64,000 bases of DNA from positions 1 to 64,000 of the IMG/VR virus record IMGVR_UViG_3300009034_002371, one strand, 5' to 3'. This document shows, one piece after another, positions 17,856-26,301 of the stretch; positions within the stretch are counted from its first letter, which is position 1; each line of letters opens with the position of its first letter. The position numbers and the translations under genes were made by a program. Under the pieces are notes generated by a model, which was not told the origin of the DNA, searched no databases, and saw only the letters and a program-made list of their open reading frames with translations. This DNA is from a virus.

Positions 17856-18389
17856 ATGGGGGATTGGAATGCAGATTATGAGTTAGCCCAGAAGTGTAGC
17901 AAAGGAGATAAGGCTGCCCTCGATGGCTTAGTCTCTCAGTTTCTTCCTAAGATTTCTAACAGGGTGCAGAGACTGATTCCTGAATGGGATGCGGAGGATG
18001 TAGTACAAGATGTAGTTTTTGCTATGCTTAACAGTATAGGAAACTATAGGGCTAAATCGGCGCTCGTTACTTGGGTTTATAGAATAACTACTAATAAGGC
18101 AGCCGACTATTTTCGAAAACGTGGCCGCGAGATTCTAGTTTCCACACGTGGGGGACTTTCGTATGGCTCAGCCGATCTCCGCGATGAAGTAGATTGCCTT
18201 TTGTTAGTCGACGAAGTTTTCTCTAGAGTCCTTGAGAAAAACGAAAAGTACCTGGAAGTTGTGCAGTTGAAGTTTTATGAGGGTCTTAGCTTTGGGGAGA
18301 TTTCGGAAAGGTTGGGTATCGGGTACGAGGCAACTCGCTCGCGTTATCGGAGGGCAATGGATAGTGTTGAACAGTTTATGTTGCATTAG
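17856..18389 (+). CDS. ECF-type RNA polymerase sigma factor
   Basis: 177 residues. Region 2 is clear (DAEDVVQDVVFAMLNSI, then LVTWVYRITTNKAADYFRKR for recognition of the -10 element). After a ~50-residue linker, region 4 has a helix-turn-helix (LSFGEISERLGIGYEATRSR). Regions 1 and 3 are absent, as in ECF factors. It would bind host RNA polymerase core and direct it to phage promoters; its position right behind the capsid gene suggests a late or virion-gene role. No anti-sigma gene is seen beside it. The ATG at 17856 has only a weak binding site, so expression may be low or coupled. Target promoters are unknown. Confidence 0.85.
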   Translation: MGDWNADYELAQKCSKGDKAALDGLVSQFLPKISNRVQRLIPEWDAEDVVQDVVFAMLNSIGNYRAKSALVTWVYRITTNKAADYFRKRGREILVSTRGGLSYGSADLRDEVDCLLLVDEVFSRVLEKNEKYLEVVQLKFYEGLSFGEISERLGIGYEATRSRYRRAMDSVEQFMLH

Positions 18390-18430
18390 ATAGAATTTTG
18401 TCAGTGCCTTTGAGAGGAGAGGCTCTAACT

Positions 18431-19393
18431 TTGGATGTCCCAGAGCATGTTACAGATTTTATAGCTACTTTGCATTCGGCTGATAAGAGTACTCGTGATG
18501 AAGCGCAAGAAGTTCTTTTGAAACTCTGTAAAGTTACAGGGTATAAGATTCTAAGCTCTCGCCGTAAGGCAGGACCATCTACTTTCGTTGCTGTTATAAA
18601 GATATCTGATTATCTTCCTAACAACGTGTTTGTTAAGTATATTCGAAAGCGAAGTGTGTTTCAGGTATACAACGCTTTGCAGCAGGTCTTGGTATCTCCC
18701 AATCTAATGAGTATTTATGGTGCTACATTATATTGGTTAGTTGCTGAGGCTTTTAGCTTTAGATCCACTGGAGTTCAACCAAAGCTTACATCGACGACTA
18801 AGTATATCCTTGCAGTCGACGCCCTATTGCGTATCCATGCCATTGATATCCGCCCGTTAATGTCGGATGGCTTTTTAGAGCCACCTCCCTTAATAGACAC
18901 TTTCTGGAAAACATTCCAAGTTGCAGAGCGATGCGCAACTTCTTCATCGGATCCTGGTGAGTGGCCTTGTTATCTTGCACGTATGAGACGGGACTTCGAT
19001 ACTCTTTTTCCTGCGATTAAACAGCCTGGGGACAATGATTTAGTGTTACATCATGGTGAGTACATAATGCCCAATTTGGGTTTTGTTCCTGTGGGCATTG
19101 GATGGGAGTGCCGTCCCTTCGATTGGGATGGTGCGTGTATCTCCTCGCGGTGGCATGATCTAGCGTATATGACGTTACCCTCAAGTGATGTTGACATGTT
19201 ACGTAGTCTCGATCCCAAGCTTGTGCGTAGATATGCAAATGGATTGGGTATATTTGAGGAAGAGTGGGTTACTCTGCTGTTAAAAACATACGCGCAACAC
19301 AGAATTCTTCAAGTCCTCCGCATGGTTGCTAAGTTTAAGAAGTTAGCTTATACCGACCTCGTGGGTTATTATTTAGACATACTGATGAGATAG
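18431..19393 (+). CDS. Kinase-fold (aminoglycoside/choline kinase-like) protein
   Basis: 320 residues from a TTG at 18431, chosen because GAGAGGAGAGG ends 8 nt upstream; an earlier TTG at 18398 lacks a binding site. Near residue 208 is LHHGEYIMPN, matching the HGDxxxxN catalytic loop of APH/choline-kinase folds, and near residue 231 FDWDGACISSRWHDLAYM matches the metal-binding IDWE...DLA segment. The catalytic Asp position holds Glu, so activity is uncertain. It lies three bases ahead of a methyltransferase gene and upstream of the sugar cassette, so a sugar or small-molecule phosphorylation role is conceivable. Confidence 0.6.
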   Translation: MDVPEHVTDFIATLHSADKSTRDEAQEVLLKLCKVTGYKILSSRRKAGPSTFVAVIKISDYLPNNVFVKYIRKRSVFQVYNALQQVLVSPNLMSIYGATLYWLVAEAFSFRSTGVQPKLTSTTKYILAVDALLRIHAIDIRPLMSDGFLEPPPLIDTFWKTFQVAERCATSSSDPGEWPCYLARMRRDFDTLFPAIKQPGDNDLVLHHGEYIMPNLGFVPVGIGWECRPFDWDGACISSRWHDLAYMTLPSSDVDMLRSLDPKLVRRYANGLGIFEEEWVTLLLKTYAQHRILQVLRMVAKFKKLAYTDLVGYYLDILMR

Positions 19394-19396
19394 GAT

Positions 19397-20224
19397 ATGG
19401 TTACTCTTACGAAACTAATTCCCATTCATAGAGTTACTGAGTGCCAGGGAGCCGCTGGGGAGCTTACTGGGTACATGTGGGATAAAGGGTTTATTCTAAC
19501 CAAAGGAGGTGATGAATTTACACGCCTGAAGATGAATGGGAAGAAATTCGCCACTATTACTGAAGTTCCTACACCAGTTAGAGATGCACATGCCTCTGCG
19601 GATCGATTACGGGAGTTATTTAGTTCTATTAAAAGAACCGCTGGGACTGCATATCAGCCTGTAATGGTTGCTGATGTAGATGCTCACGAGCCTCGAAGAA
19701 CAGCAGATACTAGACTTAATTGGATAGCCCAGGCTTTGTCTGATATTTGTTTTCCGTTTGAAGGGTTATCGCTGCTCGATCTAGGGTGCTCGACAGGGTA
19801 TATGTCTCTAGCTTTTGATGCCTATGGTTTCACTGTTACCGGTGTAGATGCTAATGCTACCTCTCTTGAGCTTGCGAACTGTGCAAGTGATGTTGTTAGA
19901 GGTAATGTTACTTTCATAAACGAGTGGTGTCTTAATTTTCTATCCCATACGTCGGGTAGTTACGACGTGGTACTTTTACTAAATCTACTACATTGGCTAC
20001 ACAGGCAAAATAAGTGGGGCCCTCCCCAAGTTGAGGAATTTATTCAGTCGCTTGCCGACCGCACACGTATCGCTTTAGCACTTTCATTTTTCCCTAAAAG
20101 AGCGTGTATGGGAGAGCAGGGTAAAACTGAAGACTCAATCCGCCGCTGGGGTGAGGGTAAGTTCAGTGCAATAAAGTACTTAGGCGCCGGTAAGGCCTAC
20201 CCCCTATGGCTATGTATACGGTAA
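19397..20224 (+). CDS. Class I SAM-dependent methyltransferase
   Basis: 275 residues. Motif I is clear (LSLLDLGCSTGYMSLAF), followed by the acidic end of strand 2 (VTGVDANATSLELA) and motif IV (YDVVLLLNLLHWLH). The first ~110 residues form a separate N-terminal part (TKLIPIHRVTECQGAAG...). The gene follows the kinase-like gene by three bases, so the two are probably translated together. The substrate is unknown; nothing indicates a DNA-base methyltransferase (no NPPY/DPPY or PCQ motif). Confidence 0.75.
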   Translation: MVTLTKLIPIHRVTECQGAAGELTGYMWDKGFILTKGGDEFTRLKMNGKKFATITEVPTPVRDAHASADRLRELFSSIKRTAGTAYQPVMVADVDAHEPRRTADTRLNWIAQALSDICFPFEGLSLLDLGCSTGYMSLAFDAYGFTVTGVDANATSLELANCASDVVRGNVTFINEWCLNFLSHTSGSYDVVLLLNLLHWLHRQNKWGPPQVEEFIQSLADRTRIALALSFFPKRACMGEQGKTEDSIRRWGEGKFSAIKYLGAGKAYPLWLCIR

Positions 20225-20257
20225 CAGACAAGTCGGAGAATATTGTTTGGGGGTAAA

Positions 20258-20271
20258 TGTGTAATAATAAT
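20258..20271 (+). promoter_or_regulatory. TGTGTAATAATAAT intergenic element, copy 1
   Basis: This 14-base sequence occurs unchanged at 36731-36744, also in a gap just ahead of a gene. Here it lies 42 bases before the ATG at 20313. Its A/T-rich core could be a -10-like promoter element used by host or phage sigma factor. The role is inferred from the recurrence only. Confidence 0.35.
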
Positions 20272-20312
20272 TGTCTTATATTTCTTGTACTCGATGATTG
20301 GAGGTAGTAAAA

Positions 20313-20744
20313 ATGGCTGAAACTGCTGTACAACAGGAGAAGAAGGACAAATTTATCTTTGGTTGTATCCACGATCAGAACGTAGTGCTTCCTGATCTCA
20401 TAACTGGACCGAGGGGATCGGAAGGTGCTCTCAGGTTTGAGCCAGGACAGGTGGTTGATCTTGAAGATTACTTCTCTGGACCTCGGCTTAGAAGATCTAG
20501 GTCCCTGAAGCTAGCTATCAATGAGGGATGGCTAATTCCCTGTAAGAGTGTTGATCAGAAGGTGACACCCAAGAAACGGATCGTAGAGAGTGGTGAAGCT
20601 CCTATTAACGAGTTCGATATGAGGTTAGCTGAGGAACTCGATAAGGAGGAGGCAGAGCTAGAGAGGCTCAAGCAGGGACATGACGCTCTTGGAGCCCGTG
20701 CAAGAAGAGTGAGAGCCCGGCAGGCGGCTGAAAAAGGGACTTGA
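20313..20744 (+). CDS. Hypothetical phage protein with charged helical C-terminus
   Basis: 143 residues; the ATG at 20313 has GGAGG 8 nt upstream, which decides it over a TTG at 20298. The middle has a Gly/Pro-rich turn (LITGPRGSEGALRFEPGQVVDL) followed by two helices. The C-terminal ~45 residues are highly charged and predicted coiled (LAEELDKEEAELERLKQG). No enzyme motif is seen. It is one base upstream of the next gene, so the two are likely co-translated. Structural role possible. Confidence 0.55.
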   Translation: MAETAVQQEKKDKFIFGCIHDQNVVLPDLITGPRGSEGALRFEPGQVVDLEDYFSGPRLRRSRSLKLAINEGWLIPCKSVDQKVTPKKRIVESGEAPINEFDMRLAEELDKEEAELERLKQGHDALGARARRVRARQAAEKGT

Positions 20745-20745
20745 G

Positions 20746-21087
20746 ATGAAGGTTATTCATACCGCACCTGGGGGCCCCACGGTTTATATTACCGACTTAG
20801 GACTTCGGCTTGGTCAGGCTAGTGAAATGTTTGTTCCAGTTCGTAAAGCTGCTGGTTCCGCGGATCTGGTGAATGCCATAGAGAGGAACCTTGTCCGCAT
20901 TAAATTTACAGCAGCCGAGGGGAATCATCCTGATCTTCAGGAGCTGTTGTCACGAGTCGAGCAAGCTGAGGCAAAGCGGGAGGGACAGTTACTATATGCC
21001 AAGGTGAAAGAGACCATGGAAACCGGGCGGATGGCCTCTTCCTCTGTCCCAGTACGTCCTGCGGTGCTTGAACCTGTGACCCCATAG
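20746..21087 (+). CDS. Hypothetical small phage protein
   Basis: 113 residues. The first ~60 residues look like a compact beta domain (MKVIHTAPGGPTVYITDLG, then LGQASEMFVPV) and the rest is helical and polar (LQELLSRVEQAEAKREGQ). It starts one base after the preceding gene and is closed by a hairpin. It may work with that neighbour. No function recognised. Confidence 0.5.
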   Translation: MKVIHTAPGGPTVYITDLGLRLGQASEMFVPVRKAAGSADLVNAIERNLVRIKFTAAEGNHPDLQELLSRVEQAEAKREGQLLYAKVKETMETGRMASSSVPVRPAVLEPVTP

Positions 21088-21101
21088 TGTGTAGTCCAAA
21101 T

Positions 21102-21127
21102 GTGGAGGAGTCGTGAGGCTCCTCCAC
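21102..21127 (+). terminator. Hairpin closing the head module
   Basis: GTGGAGGAG pairs perfectly with CTCCTCCAC around an 8-base loop, 14 bases after the stop of the 20746 gene and just before the first glycosyltransferase gene. The run AAAACGG follows in place of a T-run. It marks the border between head genes and the sugar cassette. Confidence 0.55.
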
Positions 21128-21146
21128 GCAAAACGGAGAGGGTAAA

Positions 21147-22367
21147 GTGGCTATACGATTAGGATTGCATGCACCATTCATCTTTGGCCCTGTTGGTTTT
21201 GCACGTGTTGGTAGGATGATGGCTCTTGGGCTTAATAATCTTGGTGTGGAGGTGCGATTAAAAGGTGTAAAAAATCCAAGATACAACAGGGTCATAGCAA
21301 AGGAAGAATATGATCGTCTAAAAAGTTTTGCACAGGAGACATGGGAGCCAGATATTTGGGTTGCCCTGTCCCCCGGTTGTGGTTTTCTTAAAGATGTGAA
21401 GGGTTGGAACATAGGTATGTCTATGTGGGAAACACCAGAGCTTCCGGGGTTCGGGCGCCATTGTAAACATGTTGATGAGGTTTGGGTTCCCTCTCCCTTT
21501 AATTGGAAGATATTTCACGGTTCTGAAAGTAGTAGTGTACCCAGAGAAAGTCTATCCTATATGCCCCTTGGGGTAGACACCCGCCTTTATTCCCCACATA
21601 CCCCATCGATCCGTATTACGGATGACTTTCAAACCAGCTTTGATTTCATCTATGGAATAGTTTGTGGTTATTCGGCGCGGAAGGGTGTGGACCTCATGTT
21701 AACTGCCCACCATGAGCTTTTTGACCATGAGGATAGTGTAGCACTCTTTGTGAAGGGTGATCATTTTGGTCAGAGGCTGCTTCCAAAAGATATCCAATCC
21801 ATGTACAACGGGAAGACTTTAGTAGATCTTTCTGATCAGCCTCCCAGAGTAAGAGAGGAGATTGAGCAGAAGGTGTGTAAGCATAAGCCTACTATACTGT
21901 ACAATTTTGCTAGTCTTAGCGATGCAGATCTTAGCGAAGTCTATAACTCATTAGATGCTTTTGTTTTCCCATCCCGTGGAGAAGGATTTGGACTACCCCC
22001 TCTGGAAGCAATGAGTTGTGAGCTCCCTGTAATTGGGACCGCAGCGACAGGAATGAAAGAGTTTATGCTTGATGAGTTTAGTTACCCTGTACGCTCAAGG
22101 GGTTGGAAGATATGTACTGGTTGCGATTGGATTACTCCTGACTACCGTGGGCAGTTATTTGTGGATCCAGATTATATACAGTACAGGGATGCGCTTTGGG
22201 AGGTTTATTCTGATCGTGAGGCCGCTAAAGTCAAAGGAAAAAAAGCGCGTGAGTTTGTGATTGAGAATTACAGTTTTGAAGTTGCAACAGCTAGGATGAA
22301 GAGAAGGTTAGAAGAGATAGTGGGTGGTCATATGACGACAGAAAACTTCTGGCCGGAGGGGGTGTAG
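21147..22367 (+). CDS. GT4-type glycosyltransferase
   Basis: 406 residues; GTG start with GGAGAGGG upstream. The N-terminal Rossmann half opens with GLHAPFIFGPVGFARVGRMM, and the C-terminal half carries the signature FPSRGEGFGLPPLEAMSCE, the EX7E-type motif that binds the nucleotide sugar in retaining GT-B enzymes. A final helix returns to the N-domain. It is the first gene of the sugar cassette and is predicted to be cytoplasmic, with no membrane segment. The sugar donor and acceptor cannot be read from the sequence. Confidence 0.8.
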   Translation: MAIRLGLHAPFIFGPVGFARVGRMMALGLNNLGVEVRLKGVKNPRYNRVIAKEEYDRLKSFAQETWEPDIWVALSPGCGFLKDVKGWNIGMSMWETPELPGFGRHCKHVDEVWVPSPFNWKIFHGSESSSVPRESLSYMPLGVDTRLYSPHTPSIRITDDFQTSFDFIYGIVCGYSARKGVDLMLTAHHELFDHEDSVALFVKGDHFGQRLLPKDIQSMYNGKTLVDLSDQPPRVREEIEQKVCKHKPTILYNFASLSDADLSEVYNSLDAFVFPSRGEGFGLPPLEAMSCELPVIGTAATGMKEFMLDEFSYPVRSRGWKICTGCDWITPDYRGQLFVDPDYIQYRDALWEVYSDREAAKVKGKKAREFVIENYSFEVATARMKRRLEEIVGGHMTTENFWPEGV

Positions 22368-22370
22368 GCT

Positions 22371-24227
22371 ATTTACTTCCTTTATGCTTCGGAGATCCCA
22401 TATCACCATAGCGGCGGTGCCTGTCGAAGTGTACAGACGTTATTTAAGGAACTTAGTAAAAGCGGGCATTCCTGCCTTAGCATTTCTAGGATCCCAGGTG
22501 AAAAACATGTTGCCATAGATGGTGTAAAATGTTTACGCACTGCGGTCCCCGAGAGGTGGTTGGAGAGTATCCTCAAAGATCGGGGTCCGGGAGGGAAGAT
22601 TGTTCTCGCCCAGCTTGCAGGGGATTCGTGGGTAGTGAAGCTTGCAAAGCAATATAAGGTTCCTTCTATTTTGCGTATTCCTTCTTTTACTGAGTATATC
22701 TGTACAGCTTACGCTAAATTTATACGCTGTTTAAGGCCTTGCTTATCAGGGAACAAATGTCCGCATAGAGTTGTCAATAGGGCAGTTAGAGAGGCATCGG
22801 CAGTTATTACAAGTAGTTATTTTGCAGCAACACTTGTGAAGCAATTTTACGACAAGGATGCTTTAGTAGTTTACCCATCTATAGATCCGGAGGAGCATTT
22901 GGTAAAGAAGACTGGGCATAAAGTGACTCTGATAAATGGGACTCCGGTAAAAGGTATGGGTGTCCTTCTTAAAGTGGCTAAAAAGCACAAGGAGTTTTCA
23001 TATATGGTTGTTAGAAATCCTCCCCCGCTTGATAAGTCCTGGAAGGATTATGATATACAGCTTCTTCCAGGAAGAGACGACATGCATGCTGTGTGGGAGC
23101 AAACGAGAATCCTTCTAGTTCCTTCTTTGGTGGCAGAGTCGTTTGGCAGGGTTTGTGTTGAGGCGGGTATAAATGGAATCCCTGTAATAGCTTCCGATCG
23201 TGGGGGGTTACCTGAAGCAGCTGGTCCTGCGGCAGTGATTCCTGTTGAAGATATCAAGGCGTGGCAACAGGAAGTCTATAAGTTAATGACTGATTCAAAG
23301 TACTATGCAACTCGTAGCGCTTCGGCTAGGGAGCATGCTACGCAGTTTGATGTAGTTACCTCAACAGATAGATTTGCACGGTTGGCTGAGGAACTTTTAG
23401 CTGGAAGAGAAGCCGCCCCACTTATTACGAGACTCAACAAGTCTATAATAGAACCTAGTAAGGTACCTAGAGTAGCACTCTTCGGTCCATGGATTGGGGA
23501 ATTTGGTTGGGAAGTAGCTACATGGCAGCCTTGGTGCAGAAAGCAGGCAAGAAAATACGACAAAGTATATGTGTGCAGTTTCCCCGGTATGGGAGCTCTC
23601 TATGAGGACTTTGCGGAGTTTGTACCTCATAGTTATCCTAGACGAGAGGTTTTATGGACGCTGGATAGGGGTGTGGACCTTTCTAAGGTTGCATATAACA
23701 GACCTGCTGATGTTACTACCTTGGTGAATCCTATATGGGAATACCGGATTGATGGAGAGTTTATAAAATTTGGTAAGGGTCACAACACTCAGTTTGGCTG
23801 CCTCATACACGCTGCTAAACACCTGGCGGATGATAAGCTTTGTAAAAATTATCCAGAGAAGCTTTGGCGGGAGATTGTAGCAGAGCTGCCAGGAAGTGTT
23901 GCTTCTATAGGGACTGGGGCAGATTTGCACATAGCGGGGACAGTGGATCGGAGAGGTATCCCGCTTAATGAGTTGATGGATCTTATGGCTGGATGTAGGG
24001 TTGTTGTTGGGGGCAGCTCTGGTCCCATGCATCTTGCCGCCTTTTGCGGTGCTGCTGTTGTTGTCTGGGGACCGCGAAACGCGTCTTTTGAGCCGCTCAA
24101 TCGAAGGTATACGAAGGCATGGAACCCATTTGGAACAAGGGTAGAGTACATCTTTGCAGATGATTGGAAGCCGCTTCCTGCTGGTGTGGTATCAGCAGTG
24201 CGGAGGGTGTTGGAAAATACGTCATGA
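22371..24227 (+). CDS. Bifunctional GT4-GT9 glycosyltransferase with ATT start
   Basis: 618 residues. The frame opens immediately after the previous stop; the only initiator with a ribosome binding site (GGAGGGGG, 8 nt upstream) is ATT at 22371, and translation from there gives a proper GT-B N-terminus (IYFLYASEIPYHHSGGA). Starting at the first ATG/GTG/TTG (TTG 22560) would delete that strand and loop. Residues ~1-330 form a GT4 domain (VPSLVAESFGRVCVEAG, then ASDRGGLPEAAG). Residues ~345-618 resemble GT9 heptosyltransferases (FGPWIGEFGWE at the start, VVVGGSSGPMHLAAFCGA near the end). Two transfers, perhaps sequential, are implied. It overlaps the next gene by ATGA. Confidence 0.75.
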   Translation: MYFLYASEIPYHHSGGACRSVQTLFKELSKSGHSCLSISRIPGEKHVAIDGVKCLRTAVPERWLESILKDRGPGGKIVLAQLAGDSWVVKLAKQYKVPSILRIPSFTEYICTAYAKFIRCLRPCLSGNKCPHRVVNRAVREASAVITSSYFAATLVKQFYDKDALVVYPSIDPEEHLVKKTGHKVTLINGTPVKGMGVLLKVAKKHKEFSYMVVRNPPPLDKSWKDYDIQLLPGRDDMHAVWEQTRILLVPSLVAESFGRVCVEAGINGIPVIASDRGGLPEAAGPAAVIPVEDIKAWQQEVYKLMTDSKYYATRSASAREHATQFDVVTSTDRFARLAEELLAGREAAPLITRLNKSIIEPSKVPRVALFGPWIGEFGWEVATWQPWCRKQARKYDKVYVCSFPGMGALYEDFAEFVPHSYPRREVLWTLDRGVDLSKVAYNRPADVTTLVNPIWEYRIDGEFIKFGKGHNTQFGCLIHAAKHLADDKLCKNYPEKLWREIVAELPGSVASIGTGADLHIAGTVDRRGIPLNELMDLMAGCRVVVGGSSGPMHLAAFCGAAVVVWGPRNASFEPLNRRYTKAWNPFGTRVEYIFADDWKPLPAGVVSAVRRVLENTS

Positions 24228-25213
24228 AGGTTCTCTTCGTTACCAGAGTTCCACCGGAGGTTATAGCGTGGAAGGCTCAGAATGCACTACCCCGGGTCCG
24301 CCATCTCCCTTGCGAGCTTGTAGAATGTTACTCTGCCGAGGATGTACGTAACCATATTGGCACCGCTGATGTGATTTTATTGGATAATGGTTACAGATAT
24401 GTACCTTTTTGGGATGAAATTACGTTTATCAACACAGCCTCCTTGTATACTGGTAGGTTTCATGTTGATATGTGGCTTCCTCGTGAGAGCGGCACTCCAG
24501 CTACCTGGAATGAGAGCTCTATAAGTTTTAACGTGCGTATCATTGCCTACCGTAAGCTCCAGAAGGAGTACCGACCTGGATGGCAGAATGTGTTTTGGTC
24601 TCCTCACTGCATAGACGCTCAACACTATGACGTTCTTCGCGATATTGATGTTTTATTTTGGGGGGCGTGTAGTCCACAATATCCGTTTCGGCAGTTTGTG
24701 TCCCAGAAACTAAAAGAGTGTGTTGTTGGGAATGGGGTACCTATAGATCCCTTTCTGACTATGTACGATGTAGTAGTTGCACGTCGTAAATACAAGTATG
24801 GTGTCGTACGTTTTGTTTCGAACCCAGTAGATTGGCAACCACCACAAGTACAAACAATGTACGGCTACTACGGTCCCCGATTGTTCAGGTTACTGTCTAG
24901 GGCTAGAGTTTGTTGTACGGGACCGGCCTGGGGCGTTCCGGTTGGTAAGTATATAGAACATGCTGCTTGTGGTGCAGTGAGTTTAACTACGGATTTCTCT
25001 GATAGAGAAGCTTTGGGGTTTAGTCATGAGGAGAATATTTGGGTTACCGATAAGCGGCACTTCATGGGGGACCTCACCCATTTGTTAGAACGTGATAATG
25101 TGGTACAAGCGATATCGAGGAACGCGAGGGAGCTTGTAGAGACGCGTCATACTTTAGCTATTCGGGCACGAGAGTTATATAAGTTTCTATGTAAGGCGAC
25201 AGGGAAAGAATGA
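24224..25213 (+). CDS. CgeB-like glycosyltransferase, array copy 1
   Basis: 329 residues from the ATG at 24224, which overlaps the previous stop (ATGA); a start further upstream would extend into the previous gene. Family pattern: MKVLFVTRVP, then LPCELVECYSAEDV, TADVILLDNG, FWSPHCID, RDIDVLFWG, YGYYGPRLFRLLSRARVC, GKYIEHAACGAVSLTTDFSD, ALGFSHEENIWVTD, and the C-terminal RNARELVETRHTxxxRARELYKFL. The C-terminal half fits the group-1 domain found in CgeB-like proteins (Glyco_trans_1_2). Four such genes are joined by stop-start overlaps here and two more follow the nucleotide-sugar genes. Substrates are unknown. Confidence 0.7.
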   Translation: MKVLFVTRVPPEVIAWKAQNALPRVRHLPCELVECYSAEDVRNHIGTADVILLDNGYRYVPFWDEITFINTASLYTGRFHVDMWLPRESGTPATWNESSISFNVRIIAYRKLQKEYRPGWQNVFWSPHCIDAQHYDVLRDIDVLFWGACSPQYPFRQFVSQKLKECVVGNGVPIDPFLTMYDVVVARRKYKYGVVRFVSNPVDWQPPQVQTMYGYYGPRLFRLLSRARVCCTGPAWGVPVGKYIEHAACGAVSLTTDFSDREALGFSHEENIWVTDKRHFMGDLTHLLERDNVVQAISRNARELVETRHTLAIRARELYKFLCKATGKE

Positions 25214-26301
25214 AGGTTGTTTTTGCTACTAAGCGTGTCAGTAAGTTAAGAAGGTTATCGCTTGTACGGCCAAATGATATGTTAAGACATCTACCGTGCA
25301 AGGTGGTTGAATGTTATTCTGCAGCTGATGTACGTAAGCATGTAAAAACTGCTGATGTAGTGCTTCTCGATTTCTTTAGAGCTATGAACTTAGCTCTTAA
25401 TTATATTCACTATTGGAAGGATCTTACGTTTCTCAACGAGTTAGATATCCCCGTTGGTTGGTTCTATTGGGGTGTGTGGCCGCAGCATGGGAAAATTGTT
25501 AAACCAATGCTTAACGCTATTAAGATTGACTTTTACCTAGCCCTCCAGCAGGAGATCGTGAGGGAGTTTCGACAGCATTGGCTTGATGATACATTCTGGT
25601 GCCCATCCAGTATGGCAGTACAAAATTACAACGTTCCCAGGGACATAGATATACTACTCTGGGGCACAGTTGGCATTCCCTCAAAACATACGTATCCGTA
25701 CCGGGAGTTTCTGAGGAGGGAGTTGAAGAGGCGCATTATCAAGAAGATCGAGGATGTCGATCCCTGGCTATCGACCTACAGTATAAGTATCGGGGGGCGT
25801 AAGTACAAGTATGCTCGATTACGTCGATTACAGATTGATCGACCCAGTTCGCGGCAAATGAAGTATGGGTACTATGGACCGAAGCTGCACGAGCTAGTGT
25901 CACGAGCTAAGATTTGTCCAACAGGTCCGCATCGCGACAGAATTCCCCTTGGCAAATATTTTGAGAATGCAGCCTGTGGTGCGGTTACTATGAGTATCAG
26001 GTTCGTTGATGATGCAGCTCTCGGCTTCGAGCATGGCAAAACTATTTGGTTTACTGACAGGAAGTTTCCGTCATACCCACGCTTTTCAAAAAATGATATA
26101 AGGTTTCCGAGCCATTGGCAAGAGATCCTTAACAGTAAGGAACATGATTTTTTTGGCGATCTTGCTTATTTGTTAGAACACCAGGAGGTGATACAGGAGA
26201 TATCAAACAATGCAAGAGAACTCATCCGAACGAGACATACTCCAGAGGTTCGAGCACTTGGGTTGTATAAATTCTTGTGCGAGAGGGTGGAAGAATCGTG
26301 A
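25210..26301 (+). CDS. CgeB-like glycosyltransferase, array copy 2
   Basis: 363 residues; ATGA overlap with copy 1. All family blocks are present (LPCKVVECYSAADV, RDIDILLWG, KYGYYGPKLHELVSRAKIC, GKYFENAACGAVTMSIRF, ALGFEHGKTIWFTD, NNARELIRTRHTPEV). It differs by an insertion of about 30 residues after IWFTD (nt ~26059-26150, FPSYPRFSKNDIRFPSHW), between the donor-site loop and the final helices. This could change donor or acceptor choice. Thirty-five bases around LGKYFENAACG are identical to copy 3 (nt ~25946 and ~27008), a sign of recent exchange. Confidence 0.7.
   Translation: MKVVFATKRVSKLRRLSLVRPNDMLRHLPCKVVECYSAADVRKHVKTADVVLLDFFRAMNLALNYIHYWKDLTFLNELDIPVGWFYWGVWPQHGKIVKPMLNAIKIDFYLALQQEIVREFRQHWLDDTFWCPSSMAVQNYNVPRDIDILLWGTVGIPSKHTYPYREFLRRELKRRIIKKIEDVDPWLSTYSISIGGRKYKYARLRRLQIDRPSSRQMKYGYYGPKLHELVSRAKICPTGPHRDRIPLGKYFENAACGAVTMSIRFVDDAALGFEHGKTIWFTDRKFPSYPRFSKNDIRFPSHWQEILNSKEHDFFGDLAYLLEHQEVIQEISNNARELIRTRHTPEVRALGLYKFLCERVEES

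Noticed and set aside
22368-22560. A frameshift or truncated start in the GT4-GT9 gene
   Set aside because: The frame is intact from 22368 and codes for the family N-terminus; an ATT start with a good binding site explains it without an error.
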